In this document: positions 32,461 to 43,949 of the stretch, in pieces
Layout: every line of letters starts with the position of its first letter
Numbering within the stretch: the stretch's first letter is position 1
Assembly (NCBI GenBank): GCA_036346355.1
Contig: CM070571.1
Coordinates: 49,186,293 to 49,250,292 of the forward strand
DNA length: 64,000 nucleotides
Source of the DNA: Rhipidocladum racemiflorum
Lineage: Eukaryota; Streptophyta; Magnoliopsida; Poales; Poaceae
Reading direction: 5' to 3'
The notes under the pieces: model-generated
The model's database searches: none
Told to the model about the DNA's origin: nothing
What the model saw: the letters and a program-made list of their open reading frames with translations, nothing else
Position numbers and translations under genes: made by a program

Positions 32461-32573
32461 TCTACATTGTTGACGAAGTAACGCACTCGGGGGCTTACAG
32501 ATTTAGGCATGAAAACGGCGTGGTCATCAGCAACACGTGGAACGTAGAGCAGCTACGTCGCTTCTACATTTAA
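32461..32573 (+). pseudogene. Integrase C-terminus, second part
   Basis: Continues the frame interrupted at 27388: VDEVTHSGAYRFRHENG and ISNTWNVEQLRRFYI, then TAA at 32571. These are the last residues of a RIRE2-type integrase, so the gag-only element landed about 35 codons before the stop. Confidence 0.8.
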
Positions 32574-32839
32574 ACCTTCTATTTGACTATGTCATTATGA
32601 ATAAAGTTTTTGACTTACTACTCAGTTGTGGCCCAACTAAGCAGTAAGCCCGGGGCTACACTTAATAAGTGTACGCTTGCACGTACACATTCCTTGAAAA
32701 CATCCCTACTTTCTTGATCCAGGTGACTTTCCAAGCGCGTGACGAATGAAACTTTGATCCCACAAGCGGTGAACTTTAGTCACTCAGAGGGCGTGTCAGG
32801 GGCAAAAGGCCATGAGACAAGTTTCGGCTCTCGGGAGCT

Positions 32840-33430
32840 AGACAAGTTGGGCTGATCTCCAGCATCCTAATGGATATAGCTACGGTGCGCCCCAAGTCGG
32901 GCTAATATCCGATATCCTAATGGATATAGCTATGGAGCTAGACAAGTCGGGCTCATCTCCAGCATCCTAATATATAGCTAGGGTGCGCCCCAAGTCGGGC
33001 TGATCTCCAGCATCCTAATGGATATAGCTAGGGTGCGCCCCAAGTCGGGCTGATCCCCAGCATCCTAATGGATATAGCTTGGGTGCGCCCCAAGTCGGGC
33101 TGATCTCCGGTATCCTAATAGATATAGCCACGGTGCGCCCCAAGTCGGGCTGACCTCTAGCATCCTAATGGATATAGCTATAGTGCGCCCCAAGTCGGGC
33201 TGATCTCCAGCATCCTAATGGATATAGCCACGGTGCACCCAAGTCGGGCTAATCTCCGGTACCCTAATGGATATACTATGGTGCGCCCCAAGTCGGGCCG
33301 ATCTCCAGTATCCTAATGGATATAGCTATGGTGCACCCCAAGTTGGGCTGATCTCTGGTATCCTAATGAATATATCTTTGGTGCGCCCCAAGATGGGCTA
33401 ATCACCAGAGTCTCAGTAGTTATCTTGGGT
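32840..33430. repeat. ~50-bp tandem repeat in the RIRE2-like element
   Basis: About 11 units of the form GGTGCGCCCCAAGTCGGGCT followed by GATCTCCAGCATCCTAATGG and ATATAGCTAC. Units vary by substitutions and small indels, and every copy keeps CCTAAT. The array lies between the pol stop and the 3' LTR. Confidence 0.9.
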
Positions 33431-33900
33431 ATGACTCGTGATATGCCCAATATCGGGCCAATTGCTGGTTATTGCAAGTCGGAATCAGATATCACGAATT
33501 GACTTTGAATAATAGGTTCCGAGGGTATGCCCCTTGATGGGTTAACGACTGTGCATCATGGCAGCAAGGTACAAGTACCACTCGATTAAGATTTATTCAA
33601 GTTGCGGTGCGCTCCAGGATGGGGATCACTGGTATCATAATGGATACATTGAGTGTCACTAGGCGTTCCCAACTGACGAGCTCTATTGAGTTCTTCGCAA
33701 TCTCCCTGCCTGCAACAAAGCACTCGGCGTCAAAGGAGGACTAGTCGGGAAGCTGTGCCAAAAGGCTTGGAGCACTCGGCGTCAAAAGAGGATCAGTTGG
33801 GGAGCTGAGCCAGGTGACTAGGAGCACTCAGCATGAAGCAGGACTCGGTTGGATGCAACCTGAAAGATGGCAACTCGATTGCGAAGCACTTCGGGGCTAC

Positions 33901-34364
33901 TGTGGAATATGTGGACCCCGGGTACCTACACGACGGGCCGCAAGGACCCACCAAGAGGGGGCGTCCCAGGACGGTTACAAAGAATCGGGCTTTACCCGGA
34001 CTCTCACCATCGTGTTCTACAAGATAGGATAAAATATGGTAACTAACTATTGTTAGGAAGGATACAATTGTATACTAAGGATAGAATCTCTGTCATGTAA
34101 ATCGACCATGATTCCATCCTGTAACCGACTCGGGTCCCTCCGCCCCTTATATAAAGGGGGGAGGGGACACCGGGCAAAGAGAGACAATATAGACGAGGAA
34201 ACATAACAGAGATACATACCTCTCATAATCCCAGAACACATGAATAGGGTATTACCTCCACCGCCGAGGGCCTGAACCTGTCTAATCCCTTGTCTTGTGT
34301 TACCATCAAGTTTAGATCCAGCGCATAGCCCCATATAAATTATTGTCGACAACAAACGTCGACA
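33901..34364 (+). repeat. 3' LTR of the RIRE2-like element
   Basis: Starts TGTGGAATATGTGG just after CTTCGGGGCTAC (candidate polypurine tract) and ends AAACGTCGACA. It is 5 bp shorter than the 5' copy. Confidence 0.9.
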
Positions 34365-34537
34365 TGTGTCATCCTACATGGCAAACCACCCATTAGTTGT
34401 GCCACATAGGCAATACTATTATGTGAAACCGAGTCAGCGTGTTATTTAAACCGAATTGTAAAGTTTATAATCATATATCTAGTTTCATAGTTCATAGTGT
34501 ACTGGAAGGATTTTTAACCAAAGTTCAAGGTGTTAAA

Positions 34538-34874
34538 TGAACTTCTTCCTAACAGGCCTTACCCAGCCTTGTGGGCCCATGAAACCTCCCTGTCTTGCTA
34601 AAGATTGCGACCGAACCATTAATGGTTGCAAGCGCTGATCTCCCAGCCGATTGTATTTTCTCTCTCTTTCTCTCCTTGTTTTTATCTCCTCTCCCGCCAA
34701 ATATTCCAACCAAGTTGCAACCGTCACCAGGGTTAAAAAGACCCGATGAAAATCGCTTGATTTTTGCGAAAATTGTCTGTATCAATAGGTTATGATTTCT
34801 AAAACCGCTCCGGTGGAATTCAAGTTCAAATTCAAAATTTTAGAAAAATTTATGAAAAAGTGTTATAAATTTTT
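34538..34874. other. Unassigned intergenic sequence
   Basis: AT-rich sequence without a convincing ORF; a CT-rich stretch at about 34655-34695. No feature recognised. Confidence 0.3.
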
Positions 34875-35330
34875 GAAAATTTTTGTATGAGGTCCTAAGA
34901 CGATGATAATGATGCTATAAAATTTTCAAATCATTATCAGGTCTGTGTATTTTTTTTAAAATTCTGGCAGTGCTACGATCTTTGTATATGCTCTTTTGTT
35001 TTTGATTTTCTAGGGGCACAATATGAAGTCTAATATTTCTGAAAATTTTTGTATGAGGTCTTGAGGAAATGATAATGATGATGTAAAATTGTCAGATGAT
35101 GATCAAACATTTGTAATATTTTAAAATTCTGATAGTGATGCTGTCTTTGTACATGCTCTTCTGTTTTTCATTTTGTAGGGAAACTGAATGAAGTCTAATA
35201 TTTCTGAAAATTTTAGTACATGATCCTTGGGAACTATCTATGATACCATTAAAATTTTATATCATGATCAAGCTTGTAAATTTTTATAATAATCTGCTAG
35301 TGTCTCTATTCCTTTTCATCAATTATTGTT
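34875..35330. repeat. ~166-bp tandem repeat, about 2.7 copies
   Basis: GAAAATTTTTGTATGAGGTC recurs at 34875 and 35041, and in diverged form at 35206. Each is followed by GATAATGATG, AAAATTCTG and TACATGCTCTT-type blocks. The period is 165-166 bp and the copies have diverged. Confidence 0.8.
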
Positions 35331-36098
35331 TTCAATTTTCCACAAGCACTAAATAAATTTAAAAAATTATAGAATTTTCTCTAAGTTGTTTTATAGATTA
35401 GCTGGAACTTATTTTGATTTTCTGCAAATTTTCGCAATTTTCTGTAAGTTTTTCTAATTTTCCTTGAGTGTGCAAAAAATTGTTGAAAATCAATGAGGAA
35501 ACTGACATCACTTAGTTTACCGATTTTCGACGAAAAATTATCAAAAATAGGCAAAATCGTTCGATTTTCAAATTTTCTAACCACCGAATTCAAAATATTT
35601 GACTTCGGTTTTCATACGATTTCGAGCGATTTTCGAAACCTACGAGGATTTTCCAACTCGAAAGGATATGTGAAACCTGATCGCCACTGTTCCTGCAAAC
35701 CCAGCCGGCCAAGAACTTGCGATTTTGACTCCTTCCGATCAATGAAGTACTCCCAAACAGATGAATCTGGCTCTCGCGCCCCCATAAGGTTACAAAAATA
35801 TTATTTCAAAAAAATTACAAAAATATATCTCTATCATCATTTCAAATGTCGACAGGAGCTCTGTCGTCAAATAAAATTTCTATAAAAACTTTGTCACCAT
35901 TTCAAATAGTGATAGATATATATTTGTCGCGGATTGAATTAGCCGACAGATTATTTTATTACAAACTCATTTGGCCAACAAGATTAAAGCTTTTGTTACC
36001 AATTGAAATGGCGACGAAGCCTTATCGCCAATCCATTTGATGAGAGATGGTCTAGCGACAATTTATTTGGTGACGTATCTTCTATCGCTAATTCAATT
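35331..36098. other. AT-rich region with DNA-transposon-like short inverted motifs; host site of the copia element
   Basis: From about 35830 the motif GTC(G/A)CCATTTCAAAT, in variants, recurs on both strands (TTGTCACCATTTCAAATAG, AATTGAAATGGCGACGAAG, TTATCGCCAATCCATTTG). The sequence resumes beyond the copia element at 54819. It looks like a non-autonomous DNA transposon with internal repeats, but I could not define its ends. The stretch 35331-35800 shows nothing beyond repeated AAATTTTC runs. Confidence 0.4.
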
Positions 36099-36320
36099 TG
36101 TTAGGAAACCGGATTCGTATCCTATATGGACTCTTCCTTATCTCTAAGCAGAACCGCTATATATAGGAGGCAGGGGGTCACCCCATTGTACACACAAGCA
36201 TCTGAGAATAATAAAAGCGGACCGTTCCTCCTCATATTGTGTCTCTCGCCCTCTCTCTCTGTTCTCCAGTTTAGATCTATTAGGCAACCCCGGACTATTC
36301 GATAGCGAGGTTGTCTAACA
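36099..36320 (+). repeat. 5' LTR of the copia element
   Basis: 222 bp with a TATA region (GCTATATATAGGAGGC near 36152) and a CT-rich part (CTCTCGCCCTCTCTCTCTG). It differs from 54593-54813 by only a handful of changes. Confidence 0.95.
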
Positions 36321-36589
36321 CGTTATCAGTACGAAGCTCTACCGGAGAAAGATTGAAAGGTGAGAAAAAGACAAGAAGTGAAGGATCGTCGACAACGACG
36401 AACGACTACTACCGGCGATTGATCGCCTGATCCGATCTGCAATCAACTCGCCATCAAGCCGGCATCCACTCGGATTGCCGAAAGAAAAAGTCCTACGCGA
36501 CTCTATCCTACGCGATAGCCTACCGAAGAATAGATTGGAAAGGTGAGAAACAGAAGATTGAATCTAATAGCTCGTTCAATTCTTTACGC

Positions 36590-37575
36590 GCATCTATGTG
36601 GCACGAAGCTACGAGTTCGCGGTGTTTCTCTAGTACATAGTATGAATGCATTAAATCGCAGCACGAAGCTACGAGTTCGCGGTGTTTCTCTAGTACATAG
36701 TATGAATGCATCTAATCGTGGCATGAAGCTACGAGTATGCATCTAATCTACGCATCTAAGTACCGTGTTCTTCAACGTGGCACGAAGCTACAAGTTCACA
36801 ACAACTTTCGCAAATCGTAGCATGAAGCTACAGATCGCTATAGTACATCGGCACGAAGCCCTATCACGAAGCAACAGTACGTGGGCACGAAACCATCACT
36901 ACATGCACGTTTAATTGGCAACAGAACCTGAGTGGTTGGAATTTGATTTTGGTAATGAATAAACAGACATGAGACAATTGGTGTCTAGGAAAACACACAT
37001 GAGGCTTGGTTCTTTAATTGGCACCCGGAAACGGGAAGTGCTCCCTCCCTCATGTGAGCCCTAGGGGCAGGTTGACCTGGCCAAGAGTCGAATTGACGGA
37101 GATATTCGTTACCTGTTTTCGCTCCCAACCAACGAGAGTTACATAAGTTGTAATTAGCATTACACCGCATTTAATTTATGTTGGAATTTATTTTCTGTTA
37201 TCAAGTAATGATGAAAAATTACCTTAATATAATTCATTGGAAATTCAAGCATGCCGCACGAAGCGCCACCGTCGCGCCAAGAAGGCCGGCGTGCATGGAA
37301 TCGGCGCGCCACGACGCGAAGCGCTATGCCGATCGCACGAAGCCGATCGCACGTATAAATCCGATCGCCTGCACGAAGCCGATCACGCACATGAAACAGA
37401 TCGCATGAAGTCGATCATGCATATGAATCCGATCGCATGCACGAAGCCGATCGTGCACATGAAACAGATCGCAAGAAGTCGATCAAGCACATGAACGATG
37501 GCATACATGAAGTCGATCGCGCGCATAAATCTGATCGCATGCACGAAGCCGATCACATACATGCACGAAGCTGTA
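36590..37575. repeat. Copia leader packed with CACGAAGC-like motifs
   Basis: Includes an almost exact 60-bp tandem duplication (36598-36657 and 36658-36717, GCACGAAGCTACGAGTTCGC...) and then many shorter units such as GCACGAAGCCGATCGCAC. I count about 19 copies of (G)CACGAAG(C/T) or one-base variants between the LTR and gag, the first overlapping the presumed primer site (TACGAAGCTC at 36329). A block at 36950-37170 without the motif separates two clusters. Confidence 0.75.
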
Positions 37576-37791
37576 TTTATGAATTTTTATGAATATTTAT
37601 GAATCTGTGTATATATGAATCTTGCATTTATGAATCCCGTAATTATGAATCTTGTATTTATGAATCTTGCAATTATTGTTTTCTTTTAGTTTACTGGAAA
37701 TTCATGAGAATTTATTTTATGCATTTATGAATTTTTGCAACCACTATCTATTAGATTACACGAAGTAATCTAAAGAAAGAATCTTGTGAAT

Positions 37792-38010
37792 ATGCAAATA
37801 CCTGGCATTGTCAAACGTGAGTTTGAAGAACTGACCCTGAATGGACAGAACTATCTCACATGGGCATCAAATTTGAAGATCATGCTTGCGAGCAAGAAGC
37901 TCCAAATGTGGCTTAGGGTCCTCGTAGGATGCACAACCTAATGCCGAGCAAAATGATCAAACTTTGCCCTTTCTCGGACATCACCTTTCAGCCACTCTGA
38001 AGAATGAATA
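37792..38010 (+). pseudogene. copia gag, 5' part (continues at 50662)
   Basis: ATG at 37792 opens MQIPGIVKREFEELTLNGQ and YLTWASNLKIMLASKK, the start of a copia gag (UBN2-like). A stop follows after WLRVLVGCTT (near 37940). The remaining frame reaches LKNEY at the Tekay insertion point and resumes after it as MAEVSVLE and LQKRFEKLKS up to about 50780. Most of the rest of gag is deleted. Confidence 0.8.
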
Positions 38011-41000
38011 TGTAACATCCCAAAATTTTGCTTTTCTTAAATTCATGTGTGATTTGACACTTTGGTGAATTTTTGGAATTTTCTGGAATTTATTTGGGTT
38101 TATTTGGAATTTATTTGAATTTATTCCATTTTGAAATAATTAAAGAATTTAATTTTGCAAATAAAATTTTGTTGGAAATATTTTATTCGAGTCCAAAATG
38201 ATCCAAAATATTTTCGAATTTTTACGGAATTTTTGAGTCATTTGCTATTTTTAATGAATTAAATGAATTATCGGGAATTATTTTAAATATTAATTATTGA
38301 AAAGGACCGACCGGGTCAGTTACTATTCCTCGGGTCGAGTCGGACTCGAGTCCGACCGAACCCGACCGAGCGATTGACTCGACCGAACCACTCCTAAACC
38401 TAATCAATCCCAACCGTTGGATCAAGATCCAACGGTGAGATCCGCCTGCACGGTTCGAGCCAGAATCGGGCCGGATCCGATCGCGCCCGTCGGCGATCGT
38501 GGCGTTGATCGCGCCACGTGGGCGGCCACGATTTCGTCGTCTTCGCCGAGTCCGAGCCGGACTTCGCCGCGCGCCGTGGCCGTAGCGAACTAGGTTTCCG
38601 TCTAGGCACGGACGCCGAGGCTATTTAAAGCGTGAGACGTCCCCGAGGTTGCCCTCATCCTTGCGCACCGTTCCCGAGCCATCTCGCCGGGCCGCCACCG
38701 TTGAGCCGCAATCGCTCGCCGGAGTTGTCTCATCCCTCATTGCGGTTTGCGCCGGTTTCGCCGTCGTCCGTCGTCTTCCGCCGAGAAGGAGCTCAGATCC
38801 GAGTCCGCGACGAGGCGCACCGAAGGGAGGCTTCATCTCGCCGAGCACGCCCCAAACGCCGTCGGGCTCGTCGTCGTCCCCGTCTCCGGTCAAGCCAGTG
38901 CCGCCGTGAAGCCATCGCCGTCTGCGAGCTCGGAGGACCGTCGGATCCAGATCGGACGGGGGAGGTGAGCTCACGTGTTCCCAAACCCGATTAGATGCGG
39001 ATCGTTGGATCAAGATCCAACGGTTCACAATTGCCACGTCTTTGTAGCGATGCGAATATAGGATTAGATACGGACCGTCCGATCTAGATCGAGCGCCCAC
39101 GAGCAACGAGTAGTTTCACCGTGTGCACCCTGGATCTAATCCGCGCCGTTGATTTTCAAACCAACGGCTGAGATTGCGCCACGTGTCGGGAAGATGGACC
39201 GCCGCGGTCAACGCCGGCCCACGCGGCGTGCGTGGACGACGCCGCGGCCCGTGTCGAAGGGCCGCGTGTCGATGGTCGACCCGCCAGCGCCGACGTCACC
39301 CATGACGTCACAATGGGTCCCACTGCCGACTGCGGCCGAGCCCGTGACGTCGGCGATGAGCGTCACCCGAGAGGGCCCACATGTCGGCGACACGTGAAGT
39401 CGTGGGCCGAGTCCACAGTAGACCCAAGCCGAGCGTGGACCAAGCCCATGGACCGGCTGGCGTCAGCAGGCCAATCAGAGGCTGCCACGTGTCCATGCCG
39501 ACGCAATAATTAATTTCGAAAAGAAAATGATTTATTAATTCGAAATATTGATTCAAATTTAGATTCAAACTTCAAACGCTTATAACTTTTGCGTTTCAAC
39601 TCCGATTTGAGCGATTCAAATTTCTAAATTTGTATAAAATTGAGATCTACCTAAATATGAATTTTATTTAATTTTTGGACTAAAGTTTTTCTCTGTAAAA
39701 TTATTTAATTGATTATTTAAACTTTAAATAATCATAACTTTTATGCTTTTAACTCCAAATTTGTGATTCCAGTTTCTAAAAATCCAGAAAATTATGTTCT
39801 CTCTGTTTATGGATTTTATTTGGAGTTTTGGGATCTTTTGCATAGTGTTCATTTGTGTATTTGCTATTTGCACGCTTTTACGAGTAGACGTTGAAGTCTT
39901 GGGAAGGATTCGAGGAAAAGTGTTGACTCGGGATCCAACTCAAGACCAAGAGCAAGTACTTTTGAAGGCAAGTTGTGCTTTGACCATATTGATCCCATTT
40001 GAAATCTATTTTGATTTAAACTATTGCATGCTAGTTCAATTAGAAAGATACTTTGTTTAAACATGGGGGTTAGATAAATACCAATTTGCTATATGACACC
40101 TTGATTACTTAAGTATGTGCCATGACCTTTGTCACCCTAGTTGTGGTTTACTAGTTGGACATTACTAAATTGCCAACATGGGTTTAGATCGTTGTAGTAT
40201 GTCGCTTAGAGCACGCTACGTGCTCATGACATGATTTTGGATAAACAAATGCTAATATTGACTTAATGATATATTGAACCTGTTTTGGAAAAGTATCATG
40301 TGATGTTGATGGCACGTGGTGCATGGTAATCAAGCGGGGTTTGATAAGCAGATTTCGGCGGGGCATGTGGCAAGAGTAATCAGTGGGCCGGTTGTGGCAT
40401 TGGGAGTGATGATTTGGTTTGGGTAGTCTTGCCCTGGTCACTCTAAGGACTTAACCTTGCAAGCCTTTGAACTGGGTCATACTTGCAACCACATGGCTGG
40501 AATGGGACGGCCCTAGTTGACTAAGTCGCTAAGGACTCACTTGTGGAGCCTCGGGTGTCGATTACACCTTTTGTGTGATTGTGCGGGGAGCGTATCGTGG
40601 CTGTGGCAGGTACCCATCTAACGGTGTGTTGGTCCCATACTTCGCCTTGGCTAAGGAAGGGATGGTGTAGAGCACGCTGGAGAGGACCACTGTGTTGTTT
40701 GAGGCTTAGAAAGGCTTTATTCACGGGAACTTCGCCTTTGTGGTGTTTGATTGTATCTTGTGGGTAAAGTGCATAACCTCTGCAGAGTGTAGAATCTATT
40801 TGAATAGCCGAGTCCACTGATCTTGGACAATGCTCGGGAATTACAGTCAAGGGTTAGATTTGCTGAAAATAACTTTGTTTTGAAAAGATGGGGTGGTTTA
40901 ACAAGGAAGATGATGGAAATAGGGTTTAGGATGGGAAAAATGTTTATTAAACTTCTTGAAAAGTTATTTATGCTTTACTTATTTCTCTTTGCTTTCGAAT

Positions 41001-41494
41001 CTACTCATATTACTTGTCAAAAGTCATTTCTTGCAAATATACTGAGCTATTCCTTTGTACTAAGCCATGCATATAGTATATTAGCTTGCATTACGTGCAT
41101 GACTTCTTGAGTACCAAGTACTCACCCTTGCCTCAACACAATATCAGTTGAAGAGGAGATTACGCCCGGCTTTGGAGGAGGAACTCCAAGAAGACCCGTC
41201 TACTTAGGGATGCGAGCCCGGTCGGTTACTGTGGTATCTTGGATGGCGCCACGCAGTTTATTTGATTTTCATTCTTTGCTATTTCTCTTTTAATAAGTTT
41301 CGCCTTGCAAGGCATATATTTGTAACTTGGCCATAAGGTCGAGTAACCCTTTGATTATTTAAATAAAGTACTTTGATAGTATCGTATGGTATGATTGTGA
41401 TATATACCGATGTTAAGACTGTGTGCACTAAGCGCGTTCTGGACTAGTGCTTTGAATACACGAGAGGTCGGATTTGCAAATTCGGGGTCAGACA
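38011..41494 (+). repeat. 5' LTR of the Tekay element
   Basis: A TATA-like CTATTTAAAG lies at 38621. A GC-rich part (38280-39520) contains many one- to three-base differences from the 3' copy, while the AT-rich part after 39520 is nearly identical. It ends GGGGTCAGACA at 41494. Long frames inside the GC-rich part are chance frames. Confidence 0.95.
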
Positions 41495-41498
41495 GAGG

Positions 41499-41512
41499 TG
41501 GTATCGAGCCAT
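41499..41512 (+). promoter_or_regulatory. Primer binding site of the Tekay element
   Basis: TGGTATCGAGCCAT begins 4 bp after the LTR. It matches the initiator Met tRNA site TGGTATCAGAGCC apart from one missing base, in line with other single-base losses in this element. Confidence 0.85.
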
Positions 41513-42699
41513 ACTTGACCGTAGGCTCAACCCTAGCTAGAATGGTCGTAGTGAGGATAAAACCTATTTTCTAAAGCTAAAAAGTTGTCAAGATAAGAAA
41601 TGACCTCTCGACTTATCCCCTTCTCTCTTTTCTTGTCTCTTGCTGGAATTTTCCCTTACCTTGTCACAATTTAAAAATTCCGAGTTCTTACGTAAAGCAC
41701 TCTTGTGACAGATGGAGGAAGAGTTCAACTACGTTGATCTAGGGGTTAGTCACGCCGCGGAACTTTGGCACATGCTCTGACTCTCGGAGATTTTGAGAAG
41801 CCCCAATACCAAGTGGAAGTGATCGGACAAGCGAGGATTGATCAAGGCTTGTGACGTGAGGATTGAGGTACTGTCGAGGAAGAGGGCCAGGCAATCGCTC
41901 GATACCTTTGCCTTTGCTAGAAGATCTACAATGCAGATGGGTATCCAAGAAGTTTCACGACGAGCAATGCGGCACATTACCGTATCCACGCCAGAGAGTT
42001 GGAAAGCACGGTGTTCCGTTATCATCAGCGCAGCGATAACCTTCTTGACCGAAGGCGATTCAGGATGAGAATGCCCGCGGTTACGGTTAGCACGATTAAG
42101 TCGTCGCCAGGAAGAAGTACTAGATAATACAAGCAAGGAGCTCTGAAGGCCCGCAAGGAGATCACGGCGAGAGAAGAACAGATGGCGGGAAGCTCAAGAG
42201 TATGTGGCACACCTTCTCACGAAGGATTGACGAGTTGGAGATGACTTTGTACGGACTGCACGGAGCGATTACTCGAGCTACACGAGCCGGATCGGAGGAG
42301 TCGGATCTCGATGAGGACATCGCTTCTTCGACTACCACAGATGACATAGTCATTTGGACATGGCGATCGTTTGGCGCCTATGCCGCAAAGACACCGTACC
42401 CAGGCCGTGGAGGTTTTCTCGATGAGTGAGCTTAGGTTCTATAGTGAGACTCCTTCGCCGAGTCATAGAATAAAGAGTCACCCTTTAGGCGTTAGACTCC
42501 AGAGTTAGTTCGATTTGGATTTGCTTTGTTTTCTGAGTGTGCAGTATGTGTTGCAAGGCCCTTAGGCATTGTAAGCAGCCATACCAAGTTATTAATAATA
42601 AAGTTGGACCTTAAAGTTACCCCTTTCGCCCCGCATAAGTTCCATATTACTTGTCTATTCTTGTTTCCCTCTCATCTCTAAACCTAGAGCAAATCGACA

Positions 42700-43930
42700 G
42701 ATGGTGAACACCCGTGGAAACTTTGGAAGCAATGGGAGTGGATCTCGCCCAGCGGGAAACCCCAATGATGGAGCACCAAAGACCGCCCTTTGGATGTGCA
42801 GAATTTTGGAGCATTTCTTGCTGCTCAGACCCGATTGATGCATGCTATGATGCAACAAATGCAGCACGTCCTGCTCGAGCCACTTTGCTAATCAAGTTAA
42901 TCGGGGACCACGCTTGAGAATACAAGGTGTCGAGTTCATGAGGACTCACACACCCACTTTCTCTGGAAATGCCAATCCATTGGAGCCCGATGATTGGTTA
43001 AGATCAATCGAGAGGAAGCTACATATAGCTCAATGCATAGGGAATGAGAAGGTACTTTACGCTTCTCATCGGTTGGAAGGAACAATGCCGAATGGTGGGA
43101 GAACTTACGTGCCACGCAGAGAACCCCAAGATATCACTTGGGAAGAGTTCATGTTGCATTCGAGCAGTATCACGTGCCTGAAGGAATTATGGACCTTAAG
43201 AAGGAGGAGTTGAGCAGAAGCAAGGTAATCGGCCAGTGGCCGACTACTGAACAAGTTCACACAGCTAGCACGCGCACGCTTTGAGGATGTAGCGACGGAT
43301 AAATCCAGGCAGTCTCGTTTTATGAAGGGACTTAACTCGGGATTGCAAGTTGGGTTGATCACCCACACCTTCCGGATTTCCAAGAGTTGGTGAATAAGGC
43401 ACTTATTCTTGAGGACAAGCGCAAGGAACTGGATGAGAACGAGGAAGCGCAGGATGCAACGGCAAGGATCACGTCGAGGGAGCATAGCGGCGCTGAGAGT
43501 TGCACCAAATCAATTCTTGATTCCAACCACGAGAATGCAACGAGGACACCATCCGGCACCAAGACCTGCCAATCAAAACTACTGCACCCCAGCTTCGCTT
43601 AGAAACGCTACCCAGGCAACAAGAAGGAACAGTGAGACGCTGTTACAACCGCAACGAGCCAGGACACTTTGCCTTGATTGTCCGAAGAAGACAGCGAGCG
43701 ACCCGATTCGCTTCAATCTAGGAACCACCCAGCTAGGACGCCCGACACGAGGAGCCACACCAGGCACCGTGGTGAGAGGCCGAGTCAACCATGTCACCGC
43801 AGATGCAACTGCGAGAATGCTACGGACGTCGTCTTGGGTAAGTTACTTGTTAACTCGATACACCTGCTTGATTTTGTTTGACTCACGGAGCTTCGCATTC
43901 GTTTGTTTCGCAAGGCTTTGCTGCTAGAAA
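42700..43930 (+). pseudogene. gag of the Tekay element
   Basis: MVNTRGNFGSNG at about 42700 starts the gag. The capsid part is recognisable from ANPLEPDDWLRSIERKL (near 42970), KVLYASHRLEGT and EFNRARFEDVA-like sequence, and the zinc knuckle region from CYNRNEPGHFALDCP near 43640-43680. The frame changes many times through single-base indels. The region before it (41513-42699) encodes another broken frame with weak gag-leader character and one Ser/Arg-rich segment. Confidence 0.8.
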
Positions 43931-43949
43931 TGACTTGAGAATTGCAAGA

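Larger units (their letters stand above)
24983..34364 (+). mobile_element. Tat/RIRE2-like Ty3/gypsy element with most of pol deleted
   Basis: LTRs of 469 and 464 bp (starting TGTGGAATATGTGG) bracket a gag gene, an abrupt junction near 27185 to the integrase C-terminus, and a 50-bp tandem repeat. Protease, RT, both RNases H and the integrase core are absent. After the 5' LTR comes GTTAGCGCGCCAGGTAGGGG, the usual sequence after the LTR in RIRE2-type elements. Flanking pentamers are CCTGT and TGTGT, an imperfect duplication. The element sits inside a small DNA transposon and is itself interrupted by a gag-only element at 27389-32460. Confidence 0.88.
24646..34537. mobile_element. Small DNA transposon split by a Tat/RIRE2-like retroelement
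   Basis: The left piece (24646-24982) starts TCAACACCCTAAACTTTG and the right piece (34370-34537) ends CAAAGTTCAAGGTGTTA, imperfect inverted ends of one element. The AT-rich inner sequences carry no genes. Its total length without the insertion is about 500 bp. The superfamily cannot be assigned with confidence. Confidence 0.45.

Noticed and set aside
38621..39106. Open frames of up to 161 residues on both strands in the Tekay LTR (repeated near 47780-48165)
   Set aside because: They lie in GC-rich LTR sequence, overlap on both strands, are Arg/Pro/Ser-rich without domains and are not conserved in frame between the two LTR copies.
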